Of a stretch of 64,000 nt of DNA, positions 37,801 through 49,245 are shown in pieces (the first letter of the stretch is position 1; every line of letters starts with the position of its first letter). Both the position numbers and the translations under genes were made by a program. Source of the DNA: Apostichopus japonicus (lineage: Eukaryota > Echinodermata > Holothuroidea > Aspidochirotida > Stichopodidae); contig NC_092577.1 of the NCBI RefSeq assembly GCF_037975245.1, positions 29,856,398 through 29,920,397 of the forward strand. Direction: 5' to 3'. The notes beneath the pieces were generated by a model. The model was not told the DNA's origin, did no database searches, and saw only the letters and a list, made by a program, of their open reading frames with translations.

Positions 37801-39547
37801 AACCCAAACTGGGAAATCCCCCGTCCCCCATCCCCCGTCCCAAAATAACGCCCGGACAATTGGAAATAATAGATGAAGGATTTAAGTTCTGTGTATACCA
37901 CATGTGGTGAAATGCAAAGGTCGTTAGTATTGCCCTCAAATTTGAAAAATATTTGCTGTACTCCCTTTATGTTATTTCCAGACATTTAAGGATAGTTTTA
38001 ATTATGGAGTTACGTCTTCAGTTCAGCGAAGAAAACGGAATATGGAGAGGCCGTGTGCAAAGCTTGAAGTTTGTAAACGCTTATAATCTTCTAGCAAATT
38101 TGGAGGCGATCCTTTACGGGTTTTAAACACGCCTGGCGACATGGGAGGGGAGGGGGTGGTCAGGAGAGGCTACAGCTACTAGGGACGGGAAAACTTTCGC
38201 CGGGGACTCAGGAATACATGGATTAAAAATAGTGTATACTCCTATTTCTACGAAATACTAAATAAAGAGCTCAAAAGGGGCAGGGGCATAGCCTTAATTG
38301 TCCCTGGGTCTCGACCTATCTTTCGACGTCTCTGCCGTTAAATATAGAATTCAAACTCACCGACACACACTGGGCAGCACTGTCCGTCCGGAACAGCTGT
38401 GTAGATACACCCTGGACGAGGACATTCCGCAAGTGCGCATGCCTTGATGCCGTCATGGCAGTGACACGTGAGGCAGGGAACAGGGGACCAACTAGACCCA
38501 CTGGGGTGCTGGGCGAGTGTATCGTTGCACGATTTACCTGGCGGATAGAAAAGCATGTTAACATTGATTTTTTCAATACTTATAGAACTGTAGCCAGGAA
38601 TTTTGAGTGGGAGTAAAGGAGGGGGTTAGGGGGGGGCAGAACCAACGGTTTAGGGAGGAGCACGATATATGTGTTTCATGTAAACGTGCAAAGTTTTTGT
38701 ACAAATGGTGGGTGGTGGGGGAGGGGGTGGAGTATAGTCTGCACAGGGTGGTGGGGTGGATTATGGTCTGCACAGGGGGCCCCTTCCCTGTGCCACAGCC
38801 TTGCTACGCGGCCTGCAGTTGCATATGGTTGTACAATCCTAATGTAATGTGGCATGCGGTGCATGTGTATATCAAATCAGGTTCATCCGTCGATTAGTCA
38901 AGAGAGTTTCTAAGATTTCTGACAGTTATACCGACTAACTTCGATTAACGTTGCTTTTGAGCACATTTTAAACATGATAGACATATTTTCCTTGCCCAAT
39001 TCAGGACTGTTTTGTAATGGAAAGGGGACGTGGAGGCCGAGGTGGGGACTATAAAGTTCGGAACGTCATTGATAGAAACCATAATACATATAAATGAATT
39101 TGATAATCTGTCGTTTTTAAAAACGCTCAAAATACAGATGCCACACGTCACGCAAGTCAAACGATGTACCTAAGTCTGCTTACTGTGCCAAAAGACAATA
39201 AAAACAAACTTGAAAGTACTTGAGAATAAAGTGGAGTGTTAGCTCAGTGGTTAACACCGGTGCCTTTCAATCATAAGGTCCCCGGTTCGAGTCACTCCCA
39301 GATTAATGTATGTCGTCCAGTTACAGAGTTGTTGACAATTAACAATTCATAATCATGGACTTTAAATATGAATGTGAGAGACTGACTTCCCTCAGCTTGC
39401 GGCTTTGATAAGCCATTTAGGCTTCTTCGCGAGTTCCTGCTTGCAGGAGGATCTAATATACATACAAACATAAATAAAGTGAAGATAATTACCTGCTTCC
39501 CCTGTCTCTACAAGAAGATACAAAAACGACAAAAATATGATCTCCAT
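25502..39547 (-). CDS. Secreted protein with three VWC domains and an unrecognised C-terminal domain (complete, 6 exons)
   Basis: Exons 39547-39493, 38537-38361, 35685-35497, 30982-30797, 26763-26632 and 25884-25502 join in phase 1 throughout to 373 codons plus stop. The product starts with an 18-residue signal peptide. Three von Willebrand factor C domains follow, one per exon (about residues 19-77, 78-140, 141-202), each with CxxCxC and CCPxC. Such domains bind BMP-type ligands or matrix in chordin-like proteins; the ligand here is unknown. Residues about 203-373 form a beta-rich-looking region with Cys pairs and a very basic end (KRR, KRK, ARR motifs), which I do not recognise. Introns hold two hairpins, hAT and SINE insertions and a 145-bp array. 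It is not a BMP antagonist I can name. Confidence 0.85.
26258..26320. repeat. 10-bp tandem repeat (AATGACGAAG)n
   Basis: About six copies of AATGACGAAG, with G for A variants in two, in the intron before the last VWC exon. Confidence 0.9.
26632..26763 (-). CDS. VWC protein exon 5: start of the unrecognised domain
   Basis: 132 nt, phase 1 to 1. No Cys; alternating hydrophobic/charged pattern QIVLKQFNVREER and VVKLKVDVNFDNDGQGRSI, suggesting beta strands. Acceptor CATTTTCAG, donor ACAG|GTAAAG. Confidence 0.8.
27462..27747. mobile_element. hAT-like MITE (family C), 286 bp
   Basis: TIRs CAGGCGCGTAGCC / GGCTACGCGCCTG and a perfect 8-bp target duplication GCCCGCAA (27454-27461, 27748-27755). Nonautonomous. 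In a VWC gene intron. Confidence 0.9.
29042..29072. repeat. Perfect 14-bp inverted repeat (hairpin H1)
   Basis: CAGGGAGTTGTTAT, three-base spacer, then ATAACAACTCCCTG. A near-identical hairpin is at 37479-37510; both lie in introns of the VWC gene. Confidence 0.9.
30797..30982 (-). CDS. VWC protein exon 4: VWC domain 3
   Basis: 186 nt, phase 1 to 1. CVQCRCSEGTVACSLPNCP and NQCCPVC. Acceptor TTTATATAG, donor AGAA|GTAAGA. Confidence 0.92.
31390..33395 (+). repeat. Tandem array, about 145-bp unit, rich in TGACCT half-sites
   Basis: The unit contains TGACCTCTGGTGACC, CAAATGACCTTTGACCTCC, an AAGGGCTACCAACATAC-like stretch and CTTCTTGAGATATCGTGTTTA. TGACCTTTGACCT is perfect at 31680, 32266, 32556, 32846, 32991 and 33139. 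Spacings of 290, 290, 145 and 148 show alternate unit types. It is broken by a diverged stretch (about 31700-32215) and ends in a CA tract (33403-33450). It lies in the intron between VWC exons 3 and 4. Confidence 0.9.
34279..34348 (+). tRNA. tRNA-like gene or pseudogene, possible anticodon TGC
   Basis: Acceptor arms GCCCATG and CATGGGT pair over seven positions (one G-T). A D-arm-like TGGTCTAATTGGTTAGGAT and T-arm GCGGGTTCGATCCCCGT fold well. The anticodon stem has one G-G mismatch and the variable loop is too short, so it may be a pseudogene or SINE source. A run of seven T (34353-34360) follows, as in a Pol III terminator. tRNAscan-SE would decide. Confidence 0.5.
34836..35072 (+). mobile_element. 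S1 SINE interrupted by a hAT-like element
   Basis: Box A-like TTAGCTCAGCCGTGGC, box B AGTTCGAGTCA, then the S1 body and GGATCTACTACATAC tail. The hAT-like element at 35073 entered this tail, and the tail resumes after it. Confidence 0.88.
35073..35444. mobile_element. hAT-like MITE (family A), 372 bp, nested in a SINE tail
   Basis: Ends CAAGGGCGTAGGAA and TTCCTACGCCACTG with a perfect 8-bp duplication ACTACATA (35065-35072, 35445-35452). Other family A copies: 43005-43373 and 46832-47188. The interior is C/G-rich at the ends; the ORFs in it are not genes. Confidence 0.92.
35497..35685 (-). CDS. VWC protein exon 3: VWC domain 2
   Basis: 189 nt, phase 1 to 1. CVTCRCARGETTCGIINCP and GECCPQC. 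Acceptor TTCTTCAG, donor ATAG|GTAAGG. A hAT-like element ends 52 bases past the donor. Confidence 0.93.
36581..36982. mobile_element. TIR-bearing MITE-like element in a VWC intron
   Basis: Ends AGGCCGGTCACACTA and TAGTGTGACTTGGCCT are inverted repeats; the interior holds many ATCCGATTTT-like words on both strands. I see no clear target duplication. Confidence 0.6.
37479..37510. repeat. 14-bp inverted repeat (hairpin H2), relative of 29042-29072
   Basis: ACCAGGGGGTTGTT, CCAT, AACAACTCCCTGGT; one G-T pair in RNA. It lies in the intron between VWC exons 2 and 3. Confidence 0.85.
38361..38537 (-). CDS. VWC protein exon 2: VWC domain 1
   Basis: 177 nt, phase 1 to 1. CLTCHCHDGIKACALAECP and GQCCPVC are the diagnostic VWC spacing. 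Acceptor ATCCGCCAG, donor GTCG|GTGAGT. Confidence 0.93.
39232..39465 (+). mobile_element. S1 SINE, best-preserved copy
   Basis: Box A TAGCTCAGTGG (39240-39250), box B GGTTCGAGTC (39284-39293), the family body and the tail GGATCTAATATACATAC. It ends about 27 bases from the donor of the VWC signal-peptide exon, antisense to that gene. Confidence 0.9.
39493..39547 (-). CDS. VWC protein exon 1: signal peptide
   Basis: 55 nt. MEIIFLSFLYLLVETGEA, a typical short signal peptide. I chose this Met because it gives a compact signal; an in-frame Met upstream (at 39628) would add a longer hydrophobic leader. Donor GCAG|GTAATT, phase 1. Confidence 0.75.
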
Positions 39548-40713
39548 AATAAGTCCTATAAGAAGAAACTTGAAGTACAAATGTCTCAAGATGACGTGAG
39601 AAAGATATCTATCGATTATTTCATTCCTCATACATGCGTGGCCACTCACTAGGCTAGAAATCTACTAGCTGCATGAGGCATCCAAGGTTTGATAATTCCG
39701 AGAGAAGTATTCCCCAATTTGAATAGATTTCAAAATAATCCAAGGTTTTTTTTTATCTCACACAAGAAGGGGCTTAAAGATGTCATCGAAAGAAAATGTG
39801 TAAACCGAACCGAAAGACACAAAGTTGAGTTGTTAAATGAAATATAATCCATACATTTTTGTGTGTGTTTGTAGCGCCTGTATTATGAACATTCCTCTTT
39901 TGGAATTTTTATGGCGTTCTTATATCAGACAGTCCTTTGATATATTATAGAGTTGTGACATTTGCATTTATTCGACACAGCTCACTAGACTATAAGTTCC
40001 GTTATACAAGGTATGGTTACACCATTTATAACTATTTTATCGATATACATATCTTGATTTGATTGCAACCTGTACAAAGTTTACATCAACACATACAATT
40101 CTTTTCCTCATGTTTTTGACCGGGTTTTATTGGGCACCGTTTCCGTCAAGTACAAGGATAGCTGGCAACGATTTAGTGAGCTTTCCCTCGAAATTATCGC
40201 TTAAGATCTACGCAACGGTATTTGCATCAGGAAATGATAATGCCAGAGGTTGCCTCCATAAGTAATCTACCTGACCATTAATACAACCGAATAAGCTGCT
40301 AGATTTGAGATGATTTTGAGAATCTCGAAAGTATTAAACTATTTCCAAAAAACAAAAACAAAAAAGAAGAACAGACTAAAATAAAATGATACGTGGTAAT
40401 AATGTTGTAATTAAACTCAAATAAAATATAGGTCAGCCTTTTCGAATATCTAAATTTTCATCGAATATTCCTGAAAACTCTACAATTTGCAAAGGACAAG
40501 GATTATGTATATATTTTGGTGTGAAATATGATATGATCTCTTCAGTGAGAAACAAGAAATTAATCTCAAATATACTTCCCTTTCTTATCCATTGATACGT
40601 TATTGATTTTGACCTCTTTTCCTATTTGTTACTCTGTGTAACTGAGGTTTTTTTTATACCATAACGAGGTGTGGGAGGAATTGTGAGCCTTCTAGAAATC
40701 TTGTAGCAGTATC

Positions 40714-41108
40714 CAGTGGCGGAGCTAGGGGTATTGGTCAGAGGGGGCGAGAATGGTCTGTAGGGGCGCTTTCGACACTTTCTAAGCGGAGCGCCACCAC
40801 ATGTTGGCGCGGAGCGTACATAAATTTTTTCAGTAAAGATACTCCCTAGATAGCAGGAAATGACCCTTTCCGGGCCTTGCTAATTTGCATATAAACGAAG
40901 AATAAATAGGTGTCATCGCCATTTTGTCAGAAAATGACACCAACAAAATGTGACAAATGTCAATAGGTAGATGAGAGCGCAATAAAAAAGTCAATAATCG
41001 CGAATAAGTAAAAGTTGTAAAAAGCTGAAAAGGGCGCCAGCAGTCCATTTGAGTCCGTCAGGGGGGGGGGGGGGTCGCCCCCCTGACTGTATGGACGCTC
41101 CGCCACTG
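40714..41108. mobile_element. hAT-like MITE (family B), 395 bp
   Basis: Ends CAGTGGCGGAGC and GCTCCGCCACTG, flanked by GCAGTATC / ACAGTATC (7 of 8). Related copy at 62685-63132 and a fragment within 49991-50369. Confidence 0.88.
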
Positions 41109-43004
41109 ACAGTATCGGAAGTCCAGATAAACTGTTATCTGGCCACGATTGCTTAATCATGAACGTAGAGACGAATGTATAGAAAAGAGATGACCTGATC
41201 GCAATAGTTAAGTTGTAGAAAGAGTGAGAGTCACCGATCGAGGTTATGTCTAATATATGTAAACGGTGCGAACAGATGGAAGTGGGGAGGGATGATGGGA
41301 GGGGAGGGTGAGAGGTGAAAGCGGAATTATGTTATTTCATATACTGTAACGATTGGGTATTGCTAGAGATTGCAAGTTGAAAGCAAGGCCGGACCTCGCA
41401 TTAATAAATGTCACCGAGCCCTTCTTTGAAATCTTTTTATCCCTTTTATATCTGTACCCCCGGTCCCCGAGTTCCTAATTGACCACAGGCCCCGTGCAGC
41501 AGCATCCAACTTCTGAACTCCCCCCCCCCAGCCTCCCCTCTCATCGGACATGGAAATGGGAGGGGGTTATTCATGTATTTAAATGTAGTATGTGACGTGC
41601 CACGGGGGTAAATTCTCGGAACTCTTCTATTTGATACGTGTGATTACTATGATTCGTTATGCTGACGACACCGACCTGTTGAAAGCGGGCCCTATCCATT
41701 TTTAATTACTGCCACTTTTGAAGAGTTGCATAATTTTTTGTTGTGATTTAATTAAGGCTATAACAGGACCTTCACTCACTGACAAAAAAAAAGGTTATTT
41801 TAAGTTCCCTGTTCGTATTTCTCAAGCTGCAACATGGCACCACCAAAACAACCATATCACATTTTATAATTTCAGGCCAACTTTTTTAGTTGTTTAATTC
41901 GATGATATAATTTAACTTGGAATTAGCAGTCGTTATTCACAACGGACGGAGATTTTGTTAGCCAAATAGAATTCTTCGTTCTTTACAAAAGACCATTACC
42001 CTACTTTACATCTCTTACTGGCATTTATGTCTATATGGCGAACAGCTATCCGGCTGCACAAACTCCATGTCCCCCATCGCCCCCCCCCCCTTCAAATGGC
42101 AGTGCGTTACATAACAAGAGCTCATTTAAGTCTCTCAGCAATCCTCTTTCCCTCAACAACTTCAATATTTATGACACACCAGTTATCAACAGCTGCAACC
42201 ATTATGTTCCAATTCTGTAAAGGGACTCTACCTTAGTGTTTCAAAATCATTTACCCCCCAATCGTTATTCCGTAAACAACCACAACACTATAGATTCAGT
42301 AAACTCTCATAGCATTCCTGTAAATACGTTTGAAGTCTTTGAATCGCCCTCAAGTCTGCACATATCATTGCTAACTGAAATATTTGTTATAAAGCTCTTT
42401 TCTTTTATCTAGTAATTCCTAACGCTACTTTTATCTTCTATCCCCCTCCCCATTCCTATTTTGTATCTCTCTGCAGCCTGGTTCATAGTAGTGTGGGTAC
42501 ATGGTGTGGGCTACACGGGGGGGGGGAGGGGTCTCCTTTAAGTCGTGTTTTTTTTTTATTTCTCGGTTCGTCCCATTCTTTCTTTTTTCTTCCTTCCTGC
42601 TTGTTTGCGTTCTTCTTTGAATTTCTTAATTGTACGGATATTTTTCTTTTGTTCGGGGTTGAAAACGGGGAGGGTGCTGGGTGTAATTTCAAAATGAATG
42701 TCAAAGGTCATCAGACGGATAGGTCATGAAATGACATGTGGCGCTCGAGGTCATATTAAGTGTCCACTCCTGTGTCACTCTCCTTTGATATTTTGTAATA
42801 TAGATAACTATAATCACTGTGAAATAACATGCGGAGGTGGAAACTGGGTAAAGAAGTCCGGAGGAAGTGAGTAGAAATCTAAGGTTGAGAAAGAGGTGAG
42901 GGGGTGGGGAGTACCTTACACGGTTCCTCCTACCGACTGATCGTCTTTGAATGAATTAAGCAAAATCTTCTTTGATAGAGCTCATAAATGGATTTGATGA
43001 GGGG

Positions 43005-43373
43005 CAGTGGCGTAGGAGGTACTTTTGAGTTGGGGGGCTGAAGACTGATGGCCGGCCTGGGGGAGGGGTCTAAGGGGAGGGGGTGTCCCCCTCCCCTTTG
43101 GATTTTTTTTGCATTTCCAGGTAGCCTCAGACGCAATTTGGTGCAATATAGCACACTTCAACACCCACTCCATTTTGTAAACTTAATTTTGTATTTTCAC
43201 CAGGCCTTATATGCAATTTGGTGCTCCAAATGAGATTTTTTTTTCTGATTTGGAAATGAAAAAGGGGTTTTCTGTCTTGCGAAGCAGGGGGCGGAATGAT
43301 ACTTCCGCCCCTCCACATTTTTCACTGGGGGGGGGGGCTGGCGCCCCCCAGCCCCCCGGTTCCTACGCCCTTG
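43005..43373. mobile_element. hAT-like MITE (family A), 369 bp, inverted relative to 35073
   Basis: Ends CAGTGGCGTAGG and CCTACGCCCTTG; perfect 8-bp duplication ATGAGGGG (42997-43004, 43374-43381). Confidence 0.92.
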
Positions 43374-45045
43374 ATGAGGGGGATGTAAGTCGCAAAAGAG
43401 AATGCATGTGTTAGGATTTTGGGACAATAATTCTAACACACGCAATTCCGATATATATATTTTCTAAAACAGTACTTCTTTTTTGTCAATTTTGAGTCAC
43501 ATCTTACATCTGTCTTTGTCTTATTCATTCTATCTGTCCGTCCGTCCATTCATCCATCTATCTATCCTGACTGACTGACAGAATGAGGGAGTATGCATAT
43601 GGATATTTAGGGGCTGGAGGGTTACTCATATAATCTAGGACATTCTAACAAAGAGGATTAGGGAACTAGAGTGGTACATTGGTGCCCCCCCCCCCCCAAA
43701 AAAAAAGTGGGATCGGGTGGAGGGGAGGGGTAGGAAAAGGAGGAAGTGTGGATGGGAATGAGGAAGGATTGAGTTGGATGTCATGGTGTAAATTATACCT
43801 CAAATGGTTCTTTGCCCATCATGAATCAGGTAAACTCCTAGGTCTTGCTTTTCTTAGCATGAACCACATTATACATTTAGTCTATACCGAATAATCTCAA
43901 CAGTGACAATACCCCCAAAAATATATATATATATATAAATAAAATGAAATATTTATATATATAATAGTAAAGCAATTAGGGTAACAAAGTTATATTTTTC
44001 AAGAACAAAGAAAATATTAAAAAAATAAGTCAATATAAATGGTGCAAGCGAATCTTTATCAATCTCAAGAATCCTGAAGATACAAAGATATAAAAATTAA
44101 AGGCAGTCACAAGGATCCTACGGCTAGTATACGTTCTGAATTCAGAAACACAGCAACATGACACGCAATTATTTTGAACAGGTATAGTTTATGAATTGAG
44201 GGAATCGAAAAAGCCAAATATTTTATCCAAACCTGTGTGGAAGACATTATAATATATATATATATTTATTTATATATATATATATATATTTATTTATATA
44301 TATTGATTAATCATCCTTCAGCTTCCTGTTGGCATCTTAAAGGGGTATTCTGGTGACAGACAATGTGGACATTCTGATGAAGAGAAAAATACTCCACAAT
44401 GCTATTTGAAAACACCATCTCAATATCTTGTCCCTAACTCGAGAGATGTTTGATCGAATGTAACATATTTTAACTGGCTATAAGTACTCAACTACTCCAG
44501 GAAGTTGGATCACGGTAGGGGGTCTGTGACATCATATGGGCAAATGCTCTTTGGAAGCTTTACTTAGGCTATTATAATTGTTGATTTGTCATGAAACCTG
44601 ATTCATTTGGAATGTTTTGCTTAGCTGTCAAAGTTCTCTGTATATTAAGAATTTCATCAAAATGCATCACTTTTAGAAATATCCTTTTTGTTTGTGAATG
44701 AATGATTGCGATATTATAGAACAATGCTTTTTCAGCTGAAGTGCCATAATGACATCATCCATTATGCTGTTGCCCGGTGCATTTACAAACTATCACTAAA
44801 TTTTTAAAAATTCATATCTTCACAATACAAACTGGATATGAGGATGTGGTTTTTACAGTTAGATTCAGAAAATGTTTAGCAATTTTGTCAAGCAATCAAC
44901 TTTAGCCACCGGAAAAATCCAATTAAAAATTGAAACATCTCAATTTCTTGAGATCAGGAGTAATCGACATGGGAAACTTACCTAACTGGCACCTTTTAAA
45001 GATAATTGTTATCTTATAGACCTTCAGCCAAAGTCCAAATCCTTC

Positions 45046-46375
45046 TGTAACAGGGTGGCCAGGATCCTATACTCCTGTTAAGTAGGAGAAGCGATAACGT
45101 AGAGATGTGTCGTTAGCGTTATACAGCAACAAATTTATTATCGTAACTCATTCTTATCTCGGTCTCCATTTTGCATATAATTATAGTGGAAAGAAATAAT
45201 AGAAAAAACAATTGTCAAAATTCTGTATTAAATTACACTTTACCCTAAATCCGTTACTAAAATGAGCCGAAAACAATACAAACTAATAACACAACTGTTC
45301 AGACGGTCCCTGAAGGAGACAAAAATGAGGGGCTTCCCCCGTTAATAACCACTGCGCATGCCCAGACAATGTATAGCAACCGGCGCTCAACCGTATGTTC
45401 ATGTTCAAACCTTTTGAATTGACTTCTATAGCGATAATTCTGCTAAAACACGTAATTTTGTATCCAGATAAAATACACGTCATAAATTAACCTCGAAGCA
45501 CCCAAGCACTGGATTATCATAAGAATAACTAATGGAAAGACTGAATTAATAATGAAATATAACAATCAATAGGTTTTAGTGGGTACAAGTGCTATATTGC
45601 CTGGGCTATACATGCACACTTATAACATTAGGCCTGCTAATATATACTAGCGACGATTTTCTTCTGGTAGCATACGCCCATTAAAAGCCCCATTGACTTA
45701 CACACTAAATCACAAAAGTAATGTGGTCTCTAAGTCTAGATAGAAGTTTTCACTAGCTTAACGCTACCCATCACCGGATAGCTGACAAGTTGGCCTTTCA
45801 TGGCACCATCAATTTTCCGTACCATGACCATGAAAATTTTTTGCTATCCGAGCCGGAAGTTTTCGTCACTTGTAAACAAACCTCTTCACTCAGTGGTAAA
45901 CAAATTTCCTACGCTGCTCCTGGGAAGCCTAAAGGGGTCTAAGATTGCCTCAATTGACCCAATTTTTTCACCACATGTACTTCCATTCATGCTCTTCAAC
46001 ATGAAAGCCACAAAAAACTAGATTATGATTGATAACAGGTCACAAAAGATGTTCTCCTGCTGCTTTTTGGCACTTTTCCTGAAGGAGAACAATCGAGCGG
46101 ATTGATATAGACTCTAATAGGAGTATGCCACCTTCTATCCTGATATTTACTACAGTTGAGAGTCATTGACTCTGATTTACCACTAGTTAGGATAGTTTGT
46201 TTGTTAAATGACCATTAATATTCATCAACTTACCTGTAAAGTAGGAGAGAGCGATAACGTAGAGATTTGTCTTTAGGTGTTAAACAGCAACAAATTTGTT
46301 TTCGTCGCGCGCCCTCTAATGACAAATACTTATATATTTAATTTTTATAAGAGGTGATAAATCAACCCCGTTACA
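45046..46375. mobile_element. LTR-like or TIR element, about 1.33 kb
   Basis: Ends TGTAACAGGGTGG and CAACCCCGTTACA (inverted, 11 of 13), TG...CA borders, flanking CTTC on both sides. Near each end is a direct repeat of about 70 bp containing GCGATAACGTAGAGAT and ACAGCAACAAATTT (45077-45149 and 46231-46305). No coding sequence. A solo LTR, TRIM or MITE are all possible. Confidence 0.45.
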
Positions 46376-46379
46376 CTTC

Positions 46380-46445
46380 TTGCTTTGATAAGCCAATGAG
46401 GCTTCTTCGCGAGTTCATGCTTGCAGGAGGATCTAAAATACATAC
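46380..46445 (+). mobile_element. S1 SINE, 3' fragment
   Basis: GCTTTGATAAGCCAATGAGG, GCTTCTTCGCGAGTTC and GGATCTAAAATACATAC only; the 5' part is absent, cut where the element at 45046-46375 ends. Confidence 0.85.
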
Positions 46446-46831
46446 ATACATTATGTGAGCCATGAGTAAATCAATATTAATGAACAGGTATAAATATTCA
46501 AATTTTGTCCCCTAAAACAAACAATTGTCCACTCTCTGCAGGAAATATCCATCGGAAATGTTCTTCCTTGAGAATGTTATAATGCGTAGCCTGGAGTGTC
46601 TTCCTAAATTGTTCATGGTAATACAATTTCTAGCGGATATATCTTTACAATAACACCTAAATGTGAAAATTGATGGTCTTAAAAACACTTAGGCTTCGTA
46701 GAAAGTAAACTTTCCACTACACAGTACTGTACAGCCTAAATGTACGTGAACAGTCATCTTCAAGCTTCGCATTGGAGCTGGACATCGCAATGTGAACAAC
46801 GAAGAGTATGTTGTTCAAACTGACCTTGTGT

Positions 46832-47188
46832 CAAGGGCGTAGGAACCGGGGGGCGCCAGCCCCCCCCAGTGAAAAATTTGTAGGGGCGGAAGTACCATTC
46901 CGCCCCCCCCGCTTCGCAAGTCAAATCCCTTTTTCATTTCGAAATGAGAAAAAAAATCTTATTTGGAGCACCAAATTGCATCTAAGGCCAGGTGAAAATA
47001 CAAAATTAAGTTTACAAAATGGAGTGGGTGTTGAAGTGTGCTATATTGCACCAAATTGCATCTGAGGCCACCTGGAAATGCAAAAAATTCCAAAGGGGAG
47101 GGGGACACCCCCTCCCCTTAGACCCCTCCCCCAGGCCGGCCATCGGTCTTAAGCCCCACCACTCAAAAAGGACCTTCCTACGCCACTG
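46832..47188. mobile_element. hAT-like MITE (family A), 357 bp
   Basis: Same orientation as 35073. Flanks CCTTGTGT / CTTTGTGT (7 of 8). Confidence 0.9.
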
Positions 47189-47745
47189 CTTTGTGTTACA
47201 CAAGGACCACGAAATCACCGATGTACTACATATATGGCGGCTTAAGGATTTTTTTAAAATACATATCTCATTTATAAGAAATTTCACGGAAATTAAGGTA
47301 AGAAATTAACCTGAATAGGCCTACAAACGCGATTTTCGATTTGATAACTGTATGGAGCGTGGGTTATGCCGCAATCTGCATTTGCGAAGATGACGTCACG
47401 TTCGTTACTGGTCAAAGCATATTTGAAATATCCATCCTTAACGATTAAAAAATCGTTTCTCTGTCAAACGCAGCATTAGCGTTCTCATACTTTGAAAACA
47501 TGTTTGGAAAATTATTGATCGTTTTTTTTTTTAAGGTAAACTCTAAGGGCTACCAGACAATCCTTTTAATATCAGTTAGGCTTAACATTTAAGGATATGT
47601 CTGACACAATATGCATTGCTGTGAACATAGGAATGCATTACCTTCGCCTACAATCCTGCACAAGCAAGATCATTACCTATGGATATTTCCTTCTTATGCT
47701 AAAAATCCTCCTTTTTAAAAAAAACTTCGTTTTACTTCATAAACA

Positions 47746-47950
47746 GGTGCCTTCCAATCATAAGGTCCCCGGTTCGAGTCACTTCAAGATTTGTTTTTCG
47801 TCCAGTTACAGAGTTTTTGACAATTCATAATCATGGGCGTTAAATGTAAGAGACTGACTTCGGTCAGCTTGCTGCTTTGATAAGCCAATGAGGCTTCTTT
47901 GCGAGTTCCTGCTTGCATGAGGATCTAAAATACATACATACATACATACA
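47746..47950 (+). mobile_element. S1 SINE, 5'-truncated with internal deletions
   Basis: Starts at GGTGCCTTCCAATCATAAGG, has box B GGTTCGAGTCA, then the body and a (CATA)n tail. Confidence 0.85.
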
Positions 47951-48985
47951 TAATGTGAGCCATGAGTAAATCAAAATTTAACATAACAATTAAAGGGGTC
48001 TGGTGTATAATTTAATGCGGATCTTCCTCAAGGCAGCGTTACATTAGAACTATTAAACAGCTGTCCCTTCCCTTATGTTGAATCAAATTCTTGAGCTGGA
48101 AAAGTCAATACCTTAAATTACCCATAAATATTATTGTTACGTTGGAGTGTTCACGTTTCGGGTGCTTATTTCAGGGCTCAATTATTAAATACATAGAAGA
48201 GCAAATAAAGAGAAACTCCAGACATAGATATAATTGTAGAATATAAACTTTACTTATTCATTTGCTTTAAGTGTTATGATGAGGATATAACTACATACTA
48301 TACATTACATTATTACTAACAATAAAGTTGTCATTTTCCAAAGAATATTAGAAGAAAGTATTTTATGTCGAGTTACCCTTTTAAAAAAAAATTTTTTTTT
48401 TGAATCTATCACTAATGGTATAATTTTCGTAAGTTTGCACATAAAAGTCACTCTTATATATTAATATATATTAATATATATAAAACTTAATATATACCAG
48501 AATATATATTGTGCAAAATACTGACAACTGGAAATATAAAAGAATAATTTGATAGTTAAGATATCACACATGGCAGTAAGTTGAGCTGATTGCATTTATA
48601 ATTATGAAAGCCTCAACATGGCTACAAAATATGTTTAAAATAAAAACCTCTATGTGCTGTACTGAAGTTTTAAATTTTGGTAGATTCTAGAAAGATATTT
48701 GTAGCTATGATCACATTGAAATGTTTTACATAAATAGATAGCATGTCTCTCTTGTTTTTAAGTAATGAAGATAAATATTCCAATATATCCATTTTGGTAT
48801 GTGATTGATATTATTAATATAAAAAAGTGAATCACGGCAACAACAAAAAATGTTTCCGTTTATGAGAAAATGCTACCAGCAAGTTCTTGATGCATACATT
48901 GTATGAGACAGACATAATTTGACCACCTAAGGTTGAACAATCGCAACTTTATTTTAAGTTATTCCTCAGTAAATAAATAAAGATA

Positions 48986-49131
48986 AACACACCAGAAAAA
49001 TTCCACTTCACGACCAGTTTCGTCCTATTGGGACTCATCAGGAAAAGGTAGGAATCGAACCCCCGGATCTTGTGTCACAGACCGAAGTCCGGACCACTCG
49101 ACCACAGTGATTCTACTGGTGTGTGAATGCG
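48986..49131 (-). mobile_element. tRNA-headed repeat carrying a hammerhead ribozyme core, copy 1
   Basis: Minus strand, from 49131: GTGGTCGAGTGG (box A-like), then box B GGTTCGATTCC (49061-49051), a hammerhead core (49041-49012) and a tail GGAATTTTTCTGGTGTG. It faces a sister copy (49246-49365) head-to-head. Schistosome Sm-alpha SINE-like repeats are a known case of tRNA promoter plus hammerhead. Confidence 0.65.
49012..49052 (-). ncRNA. Hammerhead ribozyme (type I-like), predicted active core
   Basis: CTGATGA at 49041-49035; stem II GTCC/GGAC with loop CAATA (49034-49022); GAAA at 49021-49018; a two-base-pair stem III AC/GT with loop TG; cleavage triplet GTC (49014-49012). Stem I would pair CCTTTTC (49048-49042) with the bases after C (GTGAAG), with one mismatch. 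Very short stem III is typical of retroelement hammerheads. Activity is not shown by sequence alone. Confidence 0.65.
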
Positions 49132-49245
49132 TATATATTGGCTTTATATAACTGTCAATGAGGGCATATTACCCAAGTGCTTTGAATCTGACAATTTACA
49201 CAGAATTACCACTTTTTATAGGCAAGTCAAGCCGTAAATGAGAAA

